Translations under genes and position numbers: made by a program
Assembly (NCBI RefSeq): GCF_024438035.1
Contig: NZ_JANFQF010000002.1
Span: 62,001 to 126,000 of the forward strand
Source: Rhodococcus tibetensis
GTDB taxonomy: Bacteria > Actinomycetota > Actinomycetes > Mycobacteriales > Mycobacteriaceae
Length of the DNA: 64,000 nt
Direction of reading: 5' to 3'
The notes under the pieces: model-generated
Databases searched by the model: none
Told to the model about the DNA's origin: nothing
What the model saw: the letters and a program-made list of their open reading frames with translations, nothing else
Shown here: positions 55,356 to 64,000 of the stretch, one piece after another
How the letters are laid out: each line of letters opens with the position of its first letter
Position numbering within the stretch: the first letter of the stretch is position 1

Positions 55356-56856
55356 GGGTCCTGCCCTGGAAGAATTCGGGGTTGCGGAAACGCATGATCA
55401 CCATCAGGACGGCACCGAGAAGAAGAATGCCGAATCCGAGGTAGAACACGAGTCCGATTCCGCCGATCTGCGCGCCGCTACCGTTTTCGGGGTCCATGCT
55501 CTCGTCGACCGAGATGACGAACACCGCGAGCAACATCAGTCCGCCCAACAGGGGGAACGCGAAGCGGAAGACGGCGTTGCGGACGCTGGTGAACAGCCGT
55601 CCCCGGAAGTACCACACGCAGGCGAACGCGGTGATGCCGTAGTACCAGCAGATCATGATGCCGAGTGCGGCAATGGTGTCGAGCAGGGCGCTCTCGGACA
55701 GGAACGTGACCACCGTGTAGAACACGGCCGTCACGACACCGGCAACGACGGTGGCGTAGGACGGCACCAGGAAGCGGGGGGACACCTCGGCGAGCTTCTT
55801 GGGGAATGCGCCGTAGGCACCCATGGCCAGCATCGTGCGAGCTGCCGGGAGGAAGGTGGTCTGCAGGCTCGCGACCGAGGAGACGAACACCGCGAGGAAC
55901 AGCAGCATGCCGCCCCAGTTGCCGAGTACGGGATCCGCGAGAGCGCCGAACACGTTCTCGGAGTTGTCCGGGTTACCGAGGCCGAGTCCCTCTTCTCCGA
56001 CACCCGCGTACATCATCGCCGCGACCGAGACCAGCAGGTAAGTCAACAGGATCGTCGCCACGCACAGCAGTCCCGCGCGACCGGGAGTCTTCTTGGGGTT
56101 CTTCGATTCCTCTCCGAGGGTCAGGCAGGTGTCCCATCCCCAGAAGGCGAAGATCGAACCGGTGACACCGATGACGAAGGCGCCGATCGCCAGTCCGGAG
56201 AACGGATCGAACCAGCTGAGGTCGAACGACAGGCTCGCCGGGGAGTCACCTGCTCCCACATGAACCAGTGCGACTACGGCGAAGGTGATGAGGAGCACCA
56301 TCTGGAAGCCGACGAGTGCGACCTGCAGGCGCTCGCTGGTGGTGATGCCGCGGCTGGCGATCCAGGTCGCGAGAGCGATGAAGACGAGCGTGGTGCCGAC
56401 GTTGACGAATTTGTTGCCGGGTAGATCAGCGATGCCCGGACTGTCGAACAGTCGGGCGATGAACAGGTAGAAGAACTGGACGGCAATCGCCGCGAGATTC
56501 GACAGCACGATGATGGTGGCGATCACCATTCCCCAGCCGCACATCCACCCGACGTAGGGACCGAACGCCTTGGTGGACCAGGTGAACGACGCCCCGCAGT
56601 CCGGGGATTCGGAGTTCAACTCACGGTAGGCGTAGGCCGTGAGGAACATGGGAATGAACCCGGCGATGAAGATGGCGGGCATCTTCAATCCCACCGCGGC
56701 AACGATCAGTCCGATGCTCGCCGTCAGGGTGTAACCGGGTGCGACGGAGGAGATTCCGAGAATCGCGCCGGACAGTGTGCCGACCGTGCCGGTGGCCAGG
56801 CCCTTGGCGCTCACCCCGCCCTCGCGGGACGCCTGTGCGGCTTCGTCGTTCGTCAT
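55282..56856 (-). CDS. APC-superfamily amino acid/polyamine permease
   Basis: 524 residues with about 12 membrane segments, APC family. Motif region GTLSGAILGISSVAPGYTLTASIG at TM1 and the conserved SPDCGASFTWSTKAFGPYVGWMCGWG tract are typical of amino acid and polyamine permeases. Uptake of GABA, putrescine or a related amine is inferred from neighbours. ATG at 56854-56856 follows GGAGG. Transcribed in the direction of the downstream catabolic genes' strand; 56 bp from the USP gene. Confidence 0.87.
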   Translation of the reverse strand: MTNDEAAQASREGGVSAKGLATGTVGTLSGAILGISSVAPGYTLTASIGLIVAAVGLKMPAIFIAGFIPMFLTAYAYRELNSESPDCGASFTWSTKAFGPYVGWMCGWGMVIATIIVLSNLAAIAVQFFYLFIARLFDSPGIADLPGNKFVNVGTTLVFIALATWIASRGITTSERLQVALVGFQMVLLITFAVVALVHVGAGDSPASLSFDLSWFDPFSGLAIGAFVIGVTGSIFAFWGWDTCLTLGEESKNPKKTPGRAGLLCVATILLTYLLVSVAAMMYAGVGEEGLGLGNPDNSENVFGALADPVLGNWGGMLLFLAVFVSSVASLQTTFLPAARTMLAMGAYGAFPKKLAEVSPRFLVPSYATVVAGVVTAVFYTVVTFLSESALLDTIAALGIMICWYYGITAFACVWYFRGRLFTSVRNAVFRFAFPLLGGLMLLAVFVISVDESMDPENGSGAQIGGIGLVFYLGFGILLLGAVLMVIMRFRNPEFFQGRTLTRETSALRDEGDLASEPVPPSLR

Positions 56857-56911
56857 GGTCGAACCTCCGGTGGGGAACAAGCGTGGATCCGGGGCGGGTG
56901 TGGTGGAAGGT

Positions 56912-57802
56912 TTACGCACTGTGCGGGAACTCCTGCTTCGGTACGACGACCATGGGTACCGGCAGGACGCGGAGCATCTTGGCGGCGGTGGAGCCCAGGA
57001 ACAGTCGATGAGGTTGGGCGAGGCGGCTGGAGCCGACCATGACGAGGTCGCCGTCCTGCCAGTCGAGTGTGCGAACCGCCGATTCCACCGTGGATCCGTC
57101 GGCGATCAGCACGGAGATCGGAAACTCCTCGGGCAACACGGATCGCGCCGCGTCGAGGGTGCTCTGCGCGTGGGCGACGGCGCGTTCGCGAATGTCCTCC
57201 GGGGTGTCACGGTGATCGCGGAGGTCGTTCTGCGGGTCAAGTGCCACCAGCGACACCAAGCGTAGGGGTGCCTGCATGAGCTCGCTGGTCTTGGCCGCGG
57301 TTCGCAGCAGGACATCGGCGCCGGTACGGGTGCCGAGCGCGCAGGTGATCTCCCGGATCTGCTTGGCCGTGGAATGCCGGGCACCGCGCGGCGCCAGAGC
57401 CAGCGGAACGTGTGCGGAGTGCAACAGCTCCGTCGACACGGATCCGACGGAGTGCCGCCCCAGTAGTCCGTCGCCGGCGGCGCCGACGACGATGGCCTGT
57501 GCGCCGAGCCGGGACACCTCGTCGAGCAGACCCTGGGCGAATGATTCGTGAAAGCTCAGGTGGACTTCCACGTCGAGGTCGCTCGGCACCGACGACTTCG
57601 CCTCGTCCAGCCAGCGCTGGGCGCGGGCGGCGAGGATGTCGTCGTAGCCGGTTTTTGCCGGAACTCTCGCCGGGACCGTGCGGTCCGGCGGGAGCACCAT
57701 GCAGATGTCGAGCTGTGCGCCGAGACTGCGGGCGAGCTGCGTCCCGAGGGCCAGACCGTCCTCCCCGCTCGGGGTGGCGAGATATCCAACGACCAAACGC
57801 AT
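56912..57802 (-). CDS. Tandem-domain universal stress protein
   Basis: 296 residues, two UspA domains. First half ends with GAAGDGLLGRHSVGSVSTELLHSAHVPLALAP, second with VGSSRLAQPHRLFLGSTAAKMLRVLPVPMVVVP; both keep the G-x2-G-x9-G(S/T)-like ATP-binding pattern, the second less perfectly. Its role in a polyamine operon is not obvious; stress link to the hydrogen peroxide made by amine oxidase is speculation. Between the SSADH gene (upstream) and the permease (downstream). Confidence 0.9.
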   Translation of the reverse strand: MRLVVGYLATPSGEDGLALGTQLARSLGAQLDICMVLPPDRTVPARVPAKTGYDDILAARAQRWLDEAKSSVPSDLDVEVHLSFHESFAQGLLDEVSRLGAQAIVVGAAGDGLLGRHSVGSVSTELLHSAHVPLALAPRGARHSTAKQIREITCALGTRTGADVLLRTAAKTSELMQAPLRLVSLVALDPQNDLRDHRDTPEDIRERAVAHAQSTLDAARSVLPEEFPISVLIADGSTVESAVRTLDWQDGDLVMVGSSRLAQPHRLFLGSTAAKMLRVLPVPMVVVPKQEFPHSA

Positions 57803-57836
57803 GATGACGGTTCCGATCTGTCTCGGGGAGGGTGGA

Positions 57837-59291
57837 TTACGCGAAGCCGACGTATTTGGTCTCGAGGTATTCCTCGATGCCTTCGGTGCCGCCTTCGCTG
57901 CCGAGGCCGGATTGCTTGATGCCGCCGAAGGGGGCGGCGACGTCGGAGATGACTCCGCGGTTGACGCCGACCATGCCGCTCTCGAGTTTGTCGGCCACGC
58001 GCAGTGCGCGGTCGAGGTGTTGGGTGTAAATGTAGGCGGCGAGCCCGTATTCGGTGTCGTTCGCGGCTGCTATTGCTTCGGCTTCGGTGTCGAAGCCGGT
58101 GATGGCGGCGACGGGTCCGAAGATTTCCTCGCGGATGATGCGGGCTCCGGCGGGTACCTCGTCGAGGACGGTGGGCTCGAAGAAGTAGCCGGGGCCGTCG
58201 ATGGTCTTGCCGCCGGTGCGGACCCGGGCGCCCGCGGCGACGGCGTCGTCGACCAGGGATGCGACGTTGCGGCGTTGCTTGTCGTTGACGAGGGGGCCGA
58301 CGTGGGTGCCTTCTTCGGTGCCGGGTCCGACGGTGAGTGCGGCGATGCGGTCGGTGAGTTTGGTGGTGAATTCTTCGCGTACCGAGTTGGCGACGATCAG
58401 GCGGTTGGCGGCGGTGCAGGCCTCGCCGCCGTTGCGCATCTTCGCGGCCATCGCCCCGTCGACGGCAGCGTCGATGTCGGCGTCGTCGAAGACGACGAAC
58501 GGGGCGTTGCCGCCGAGTTCCATCGAGGTGCGCAGGACCTGTTGGGCGGACTGTTCGATGAGGATCTTGCCGACCCGGGTGGATCCGGTGAACGTGACCT
58601 TCCGCAGTCGCGGATCGGCGAGGAGCGGTTCGGTGACCGCGGCGGCGTCGAGGGTGGGCAGCACCGAGAGCACTCCGGCGGGGAGTCCGGCTTCGGCGAA
58701 GATCTCGGCGAGCAGCAGCATGGTCAGTGGGGTGTCCTCGGCGGGCTTGACGATGATGGTGCAGCCGGCGGCGAGGGCGGGGCCGATCTTGCGGGTGCCC
58801 ATGGCGAGGGGAAAGTTCCAGGGGGTGACGGCGAGGGTGGGTCCGACGGGGACCTTGGTGACCATGATCCGCCCGGTACCGGACGGGGAGGTGGTGTAGC
58901 GGCCCTGGATGCGGACGGCTTCCTCGCTGAACCAGCGCAGGAACTCGGCGCCGTAGTTCACCTCGCCGCGGCTCTCGGGTAGTGCCTTGCCCATTTCCAT
59001 GGTCATCAGCAGGGCGAGGTCTTCGGTGCGTTCGATGACGTTTTCCCACGCGGACCGCAGGATGATCGACCGTTGCCGGGGTGCGGTCGCGGCCCATTCT
59101 TCCTGTACTGCGGCGGCGGAATCGAGGGCGTGGAGCGCGTCCTTGCTGCCTGCGTTCGCGACGTCGGCGAGGTGGGCACCGGTGGCCGGGTCGTAGACCG
59201 GGAAGGTGCCGCCGTCGATCGGGTCGGTTTGGGTGCCGTCGATCCACAGGCCGGTGGGCAGGGTCGCGCGGAGCCGCTGAAAATCAGTCAT
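57837..59291 (-). CDS. gabD: Succinate-semialdehyde dehydrogenase (second copy)
   Basis: 484 residues, closely similar to the product of 29607-31073 throughout (for example [52 protein letters not shown]). NAD(P)-dependent oxidation of succinate semialdehyde to succinate. Start ATG at 59289-59291 overlaps the upstream amine oxidase end by 8 bases. Its place next to gabT makes the SSADH call firm. Codon use is GC-biased with frequent GCG/GTG repeats compared to the other copy. Confidence 0.92.
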   Translation of the reverse strand: MTDFQRLRATLPTGLWIDGTQTDPIDGGTFPVYDPATGAHLADVANAGSKDALHALDSAAAVQEEWAATAPRQRSIILRSAWENVIERTEDLALLMTMEMGKALPESRGEVNYGAEFLRWFSEEAVRIQGRYTTSPSGTGRIMVTKVPVGPTLAVTPWNFPLAMGTRKIGPALAAGCTIIVKPAEDTPLTMLLLAEIFAEAGLPAGVLSVLPTLDAAAVTEPLLADPRLRKVTFTGSTRVGKILIEQSAQQVLRTSMELGGNAPFVVFDDADIDAAVDGAMAAKMRNGGEACTAANRLIVANSVREEFTTKLTDRIAALTVGPGTEEGTHVGPLVNDKQRRNVASLVDDAVAAGARVRTGGKTIDGPGYFFEPTVLDEVPAGARIIREEIFGPVAAITGFDTEAEAIAAANDTEYGLAAYIYTQHLDRALRVADKLESGMVGVNRGVISDVAAPFGGIKQSGLGSEGGTEGIEEYLETKYVGFA

Positions 59292-61239
59292 GGGAGTCCT
59301 CGTGGTGGGTGGGATGGTCATCGCACGCCTCCGGGGTGGGGGCGAGGTCGAGGGCGGGATTGCGGTCGAAGAACCCGGCCGGCTTCAGCCAGAACGAGAC
59401 GATGTCCGCGGGCATGATCGGCCAGTCCTCCGGCCGGGGAATGTGGTGGATACCGAACGTGTACCAGAGGACGACATCGGCGTTCTCGATCGGCCGGTTT
59501 GCCGCGGTCCACGCCGGTAGTCCGCTGCCCGACGCGCTCTGGTTGACGAATTCGCCTGCAGGCCAACGTTCGTCCGGTGAGTTTGGCGTCACCCAGAGTG
59601 TGTGCTCGATCGCGCCCGTGCGCTGGAGAATGGGCGAACTCGGATCGAACATCGACGGGATCGCACCGCCCGGCACGAGCTTGTAGGCGGGTGGAGTCCC
59701 GAGGCCGGTACGAACGTTGTCGTTGACGACTTTCCATGCCCGCTGGCTCTGCCAGTCGTAGTCCTGGCGCCCCTCGAGTTCCGTGCGCAGTGCAGTGTTC
59801 CTCTGCCGCAGCGCGAGTCCGTACGGGTTGTCCGGTCCGATCGGCACCACCTCGGTCTCGGAGGCGTACACCGTGTTGTCGGTGCCGTCGACGTCGAGGT
59901 CGAGTCGGGCGACCAGGAAGTGCTGGTGGAACGGCGCAACAGTGCGTTGGTCGACCAGCGTGCCGCTCGGATTGCTCTCACCGGGTGGGACGTGGCTGAC
60001 CACCATGATCCCGGTGGCGCGGACCTCGCATTCGATGTTGCCGTCCTGATAGAACCGCCAGTAGATCAGGTACTCGTAATTGGCGACCGTGACGTGGAAC
60101 GACACGGTGAGGCGGCGCATTCGCCGTACTTCTGCGCCGGCGTCGTGGTCGACGTGCTTCCACAGGACGGCGTTGTCCTCCTCGTGGATGCAGATGGCGT
60201 TCGGGATCGTGTACGGCTGACCCTTGCTGTCGTGCAGCACGGCGTCGAGGTAGCGGATCTCACCGAGGCAGTCGCAACCCAGGGTCAGCGACGTGGTCAT
60301 GAAGCCGATGCCCCATTCGCCGATGTCGAAGGCGGTGCGGCGGTAGTGGTCCGGGCTGGTGTCGCGGTAGGGCACGGCCATCTCGGCGAGCGAGAGGCGA
60401 TTCGCGATCGAGCGCACCCGGCCGTTGTCGTTGTAGGTCAGCGCATGCAGTGTCATACCCTCGCGGTAGTTGAAGCCCACCCGCAGCGACCAGTTCTGCC
60501 ACTCGAGCTTGTTGCCCTCGAGCGTGAACGACGGCCCCTCGGACTGGGTGATGTTCAGGGGCTTCAACGGTTCCCGGGTACTGGCACGACGGATGCGCTC
60601 GGGAATGTGCCGGGGCACATACTCACCCATGACCTCGGGGCGTTCGACGCTGAACGTGTCCTCGATCTCGAGCAGTTCCATGGCATTGACGTCGATCACG
60701 CAATGAAACCCGTTGACGGGACCCGCATAGGGATTGGCTCCCTCGGCGGCTCGGACCCAGGTGTCCGACCAACCGAGCCGGCGTCCCCTGTACTTCTCCG
60801 GAGTGACCGCGTCGCCGTAGGTCCACACGTCCATGAACACCAGACTCATGTCCGTGATCCCGCGCTTCGCGAGGGCCGCGATCACCTCGGGATGGGTGCG
60901 GAGGAATTCGTCCGCTTCCTCCCACTCGTCGACGGTGAAGTTGGCCTGCACGCCGGGCACGTGCTGCCAGGAGACGACGTTGTCTCCCGGCAGCGACACC
61001 ACTGCCTTGTACGTGTCACCCGAAAGTCGCTCGAAGCACACGACGAGAGCCCGTCGGTCCGGCACAGTGCCGTCGCTGTCGAACGCGGCCACCTCCGCCT
61101 TGCTCGGCTCGGCGAGTTCGATCGATGCGAAACGCCACCCGTCCGCGACGCCGTGTTCACGGGCGAGCAGGCGTGCCACAGCAGAGAATTCCTCTGCCGC
61201 CAGTGGATCCAGTGGATGGAACGTGCCGGTGCCGGTCAT
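59284..61239 (-). CDS. Copper amine oxidase
   Basis: 651 residues, full-length CuAO. Oxidises a primary amine to an aldehyde with release of ammonia and hydrogen peroxide. The topaquinone Tyr lies in VANYEYLIYW (consensus NY[D/E]Y); copper His pair in FHQHFLVARLD and third His in GIHHIPRPEDWP; base Asp in RYLDAVLHD. N2 and N3 domains precede. No signal peptide, so cytoplasmic. Putrescine to 4-aminobutanal fits the pathway, though tyramine or phenylethylamine are also known CuAO substrates. Downstream stop overlaps the SSADH start. Confidence 0.9.
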   Translation of the reverse strand: MTGTGTFHPLDPLAAEEFSAVARLLAREHGVADGWRFASIELAEPSKAEVAAFDSDGTVPDRRALVVCFERLSGDTYKAVVSLPGDNVVSWQHVPGVQANFTVDEWEEADEFLRTHPEVIAALAKRGITDMSLVFMDVWTYGDAVTPEKYRGRRLGWSDTWVRAAEGANPYAGPVNGFHCVIDVNAMELLEIEDTFSVERPEVMGEYVPRHIPERIRRASTREPLKPLNITQSEGPSFTLEGNKLEWQNWSLRVGFNYREGMTLHALTYNDNGRVRSIANRLSLAEMAVPYRDTSPDHYRRTAFDIGEWGIGFMTTSLTLGCDCLGEIRYLDAVLHDSKGQPYTIPNAICIHEEDNAVLWKHVDHDAGAEVRRMRRLTVSFHVTVANYEYLIYWRFYQDGNIECEVRATGIMVVSHVPPGESNPSGTLVDQRTVAPFHQHFLVARLDLDVDGTDNTVYASETEVVPIGPDNPYGLALRQRNTALRTELEGRQDYDWQSQRAWKVVNDNVRTGLGTPPAYKLVPGGAIPSMFDPSSPILQRTGAIEHTLWVTPNSPDERWPAGEFVNQSASGSGLPAWTAANRPIENADVVLWYTFGIHHIPRPEDWPIMPADIVSFWLKPAGFFDRNPALDLAPTPEACDDHPTHHEDSHD

Positions 61240-61270
61240 GGTGGTCTCCTTCGGGCGCTTCGCGCCCGCA

Positions 61271-61304
61271 CGCCTTTCTGGTAGTGGTGGCTACCAGAAA
61301 GGCG
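61271..61304. terminator. Perfect 14-bp hairpin between gabT and the amine oxidase gene
   Basis: CGCCTTTCTGGTAG and CTACCAGAAAGGCG pair exactly around a 6-base TGGTGG loop. It lies between two genes read in the same direction, so it may act as a partial terminator or mRNA stability element. The 13-mer CAGAAAGGCGCAC inside it is also found at 1-13. Confidence 0.7.
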
Positions 61305-61311
61305 CACGGGG

Positions 61312-62652
61312 TCAGACGAGCGAGCGGACTATCTGCTCGATGACCGTCAACGCGTCCTCGAGCAGGTCGTAGCCGATCACCAACGGGGGAAGCAGGCGGA
61401 TCACGTTGCCGTAGGTACCGCATGTCAACAGGATGACGCCCTGCTCGAGAGCCTGGGCAGCTATCGCCTTGGTCAACTCCCCGTCCGGTTCGGTGGTTCC
61501 GGGCTTGACGAATTCCATCGCCAGCATGGCACCGCGACCGCGCACGTCACCGATCACACCGACCTCGGCGGCGAGGGCCTTCAACCGCGGCAGGACGAGG
61601 TCGCCGATGCGCTGAGCCCTGCCCGGCAGGTCGAATGTCCGCATGCTGTCGAGTGCGGCGAGCGCCGCAGCACAGGCGACAGGGTTGCCGCCGTACGTGC
61701 CGCCGAGTCCACCGGGATGGACCTTGTCGAGAAGTTCGGCCCGTCCCGTGATCGCAGAGAGCGGCATTCCGCCCGCCATACCTTTGGCCATGGTGATGAT
61801 GTCCGGGACCACGTTCTCGTGCTCGCAGGCGAACCAGGCGCCGGTGCGGGAGAACCCGGTCTGCACTTCGTCGGCGATGAAGACGACACCGTTGGCACGC
61901 GCCCAGGCCACCAGTGTGGGGAGGAATCCCTCGGCGGGAACGATGAATCCGCCCTCACCCTGGATCGGCTCGATGATGATCGCCGCGAGTGAATCGGCGC
62001 CGATCTGCTTCTCCATCTGGCTGATGGCACGCTGGGCGGCCTGCTCGCCGGTCAGTCCGTCCTGATCTCGGTACGGGTACGACATCGGGAGGCGGTACAC
62101 CTCGGGAGCGAACGGACCGAAGTGGGCTTTGTAGGGCATCGACTTGGCGGTCAAGGCCATCGTCAGGTTGGTGCGACCGTGGTAGGCATGGTCGAACGCG
62201 ACGACGGCATCGCGGCCGGTGGCGAGGCGAGCGACCTTGATCGCGTTCTCCACCGCTTCGGCGCCCGAGTTGAAGAGAACGGTGCGCTTCTCGTGATCCC
62301 CGGGGGTGAGGGCGGCGAGTTCCTCCGCGACCCGCACGTAACCCTCATACGGGGTCACCATGAAGCAGGTGTGGGTGAAGTGCCCGACCTGTTCCCGAAC
62401 CGCCTCGGCCACAGCGGGATCGGAGGCTCCCACGCTGGTGACGGCGATGCCGGAGCCGAGGTCGATCAGGGAGTTGCCGTCGACGTCCACGACCACACCA
62501 CCGTCCGCATCCGCTGCGTACACGGGCACGCTCGAGCCGACGCCCGCGGCCACGGTGGCCCGGCGGCGAGCGGTGAGGGCCGCCGACTTCGGGCCGGGGA
62601 GCTCGGTGACCAGTGCGCGTTTCTGCGGCAGCCGGTACTGGATGTCGTTCAT
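61312..62652 (-). CDS. gabT: 4-aminobutyrate aminotransferase
   Basis: 446 residues, PLP enzyme class III. Moves the amino group of GABA to 2-oxoglutarate to give succinate semialdehyde. Motifs: NSGAEAVENAIKVAR, DHAYHGRTNLTMALTAK, IIEPIQGEGG, FIADEVQTGFSRTG and the PLP lysine in IITMAKGMAGGMPLSAI. ATG at 62650-62652. Between the aldehyde dehydrogenase (upstream, 53 bp) and the amine oxidase (downstream). Confidence 0.94.
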   Translation of the reverse strand: MNDIQYRLPQKRALVTELPGPKSAALTARRRATVAAGVGSSVPVYAADADGGVVVDVDGNSLIDLGSGIAVTSVGASDPAVAEAVREQVGHFTHTCFMVTPYEGYVRVAEELAALTPGDHEKRTVLFNSGAEAVENAIKVARLATGRDAVVAFDHAYHGRTNLTMALTAKSMPYKAHFGPFAPEVYRLPMSYPYRDQDGLTGEQAAQRAISQMEKQIGADSLAAIIIEPIQGEGGFIVPAEGFLPTLVAWARANGVVFIADEVQTGFSRTGAWFACEHENVVPDIITMAKGMAGGMPLSAITGRAELLDKVHPGGLGGTYGGNPVACAAALAALDSMRTFDLPGRAQRIGDLVLPRLKALAAEVGVIGDVRGRGAMLAMEFVKPGTTEPDGELTKAIAAQALEQGVILLTCGTYGNVIRLLPPLVIGYDLLEDALTVIEQIVRSLV

Positions 62653-62705
62653 CAGGGTGAATTCCTCAGGGTCGTGACGGTAAAAGGGGCGAACGGAATT
62701 CGACG

Positions 62706-64000
62706 TCAGTCGTGGGAACTCATGACGTGCTTGATGCGGGTGTAGTCCTCGACGCCGTAGCCGGAGAGGTCCTTGCCGTAGCCGGAGTACTTGAATCCGC
62801 CGTGCGGCATCTCGGCGACGAGCGGGATGTGGCAGTTGATCCACACGGCGCCGAAGTCGAGTGCGGCCGAAAGACGCTGGGTCACACCGTGGTCCTGGGT
62901 CCACACGCTCGACGCCAGACCGTACCGGACGTCGTTGGCCAGGGTGATGGCTTCCTTCTCGTCCGAGAAGCTCTGCACGGTGAGGATGGGTCCGAACGTC
63001 TCCTCCTGCACGATGTCGTCGCGCTGGTCGACGCCGGTGATGACGGTGGGCTCGAAGAAGAAGCCCCGCTCCCCAGCGCGCTTGCCGCCGGTGGCGATCT
63101 TGGCGGAGGCGGGAAGATTCGCAATCTTCGCGTTGACGGCGTTGAAGTGGTTGATGTTGTTGAGCGGACCGTAGAACGTGTCCGGGTCGTCCGGCAGTCC
63201 CGGCTTCAGCGTCTCGGCCTTGCGGACCAGCGCGTCGACGAGCTGGTCGTGGATCGACTCGTGGACGAGGACACGGGTGGCTGCGGTGCAGTCCTGGCCG
63301 CCGTTGAAGAACGCCGCTTCGGCGATTCCGCCGGCGGTCTTCTCGATGTCGACGTCATCGAACACGATGGCAGGTGCCTTGCCGCCCAGTTCGAGGTGTG
63401 CGCGCTTGAGCTGCCGGGCGGCGGAGACGGCCACCGCGATTCCGGCGCGCACGGAACCGGTGATCGACACGAGTCCGAGCGCGGGGTTCTCCACGAGAGT
63501 CGCACCGGTCTCCCCGTTGCCCAGCACCACGTTGAATACTCCGTCGGGCAGGATGCCATTGGTCAACCGGGCGAGAACCAGGGTGCTGTTCGGGGTGGTG
63601 TCGCTGGGCTTGAGGACGATGGTGTTCCCGGCCGCCAGTGCGGGTCCGATCTTCCACAGCGCCATCATGAACGGGTAGTTCCACGGAGTCACCTGGCCGA
63701 CGACACCGATCGGTTCCCGGCGCACATAGGAGGTGAAGCCCTCCATGTACTCCCCGGCGGCCTTGCCCTCGAGCATGCGGGCTGCGCCTGCGAAGAACCG
63801 GAGCTGATCTGCCCCGACCTTGATCTCCTCGTCGGCAATGACCTGCTTGGGCTGGCCGGTGTTGCGGCACTCCGCCTCGACCAGTTCGTCGCTGTGCGCC
63901 TCGATCGCGTCGGCCAGCTTCAGCAACGCCGTCTGGCGCACGCTCGGGGTGGTCTTCCCCCAGGACACGAAGGCGCGTTCCGCCGCCTCGACGGCAGCGT
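62706..64000 (-). CDS. Gamma-aminobutyraldehyde-type aldehyde dehydrogenase (5' end outside window)
   Basis: At least 431 residues; the frame stays open to the window edge (reads ...AAVEAAERAFVSWGK), so the true start lies beyond 64000. ALDH fold with TPWNYPFMMALWKIGPAL, ITGSVRAGIAV, LELGGKAPAIVFDD and catalytic Cys in NGGQDCTAATR. This sequence style (PatD/YdcW, betaine-aldehyde-like) oxidises 4-aminobutanal to GABA; its place upstream of gabT supports that. Other short amino-aldehydes are possible. Confidence 0.87.
   Translation of the reverse strand, partial: AAVEAAERAFVSWGKTTPSVRQTALLKLADAIEAHSDELVEAECRNTGQPKQVIADEEIKVGADQLRFFAGAARMLEGKAAGEYMEGFTSYVRREPIGVVGQVTPWNYPFMMALWKIGPALAAGNTIVLKPSDTTPNSTLVLARLTNGILPDGVFNVVLGNGETGATLVENPALGLVSITGSVRAGIAVAVSAARQLKRAHLELGGKAPAIVFDDVDIEKTAGGIAEAAFFNGGQDCTAATRVLVHESIHDQLVDALVRKAETLKPGLPDDPDTFYGPLNNINHFNAVNAKIANLPASAKIATGGKRAGERGFFFEPTVITGVDQRDDIVQEETFGPILTVQSFSDEKEAITLANDVRYGLASSVWTQDHGVTQRLSAALDFGAVWINCHIPLVAEMPHGGFKYSGYGKDLSGYGVEDYTRIKHVMSSHD

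Overview
The window is high-GC actinobacterial chromosome, almost certainly from a Rhodococcus (large-genome opacus/jostii type is my guess; the genus call rests on codon/GC style and gene order, not on a database search). About 53 protein genes, one thiolase pseudogene and one low-confidence short ORF are packed with few gaps. No rRNA, tRNA, CRISPR array, transposase, integrase or prophage gene is visible.

Two ancestral blocks known from Mycobacterium tuberculosis gene order can be recognised. Block A (about 20-1650 and 9315-12256) corresponds to Rv0361, Rv0360c, Rv0359, Rv0358 and Rv0357c (purA). Block B (about 27897-52529) corresponds to Rv0946c (pgi), Rv0948c (chorismate mutase), Rv0949 (pcrA/uvrD1), Rv0950c (M23 peptidase), Rv0951-0952 (sucCD), Rv0954, Rv0955 (perM), Rv0956-0957 (purN-purH) and Rv0958-0959 (MoxR ATPase and VWA protein). 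Accessory genes interrupt and separate them: FUSC exporter, CDF metal transporter, WYL regulator, a thioesterase/MFS/HxlR module with a truncated thiolase (1636-9306); Ogt, PhoD, MocR regulator, alpha-methylacyl-CoA racemase, SDRs, a tandem pair of carboxylesterases, a disulfide-type flavoprotein, NDH-2, a WS/DGAT-like acyltransferase and an ApbE-like protein (12311-27895).

The right end (52535-64000) reads as one catabolic island for agmatine/putrescine: agmatine deiminase, N-carbamoylputrescine amidase, a divergent TetR regulator with a clear operator, an APC permease, a universal stress protein, succinate-semialdehyde dehydrogenase, copper amine oxidase, 4-aminobutyrate transaminase and an aminobutyraldehyde-type dehydrogenase that runs off the window. 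Together they could take agmatine to succinate, feeding the succinyl-CoA/succinate node (sucCD is also in the window).

Noteworthy regulatory signals: many genes have a -10 hexamer 5-8 nt before the start codon (leaderless transcripts); long perfect hairpins without U-tails at convergent gene ends; a perfect Crp-type palindrome before the M23 peptidase gene; palindromic operators next to WYL, TetR and SDR genes; an attenuator-like double terminator on the strand of the chorismate mutase, upstream of its start codon; and a purN whose only Shine-Dalgarno-supported start is CTG.
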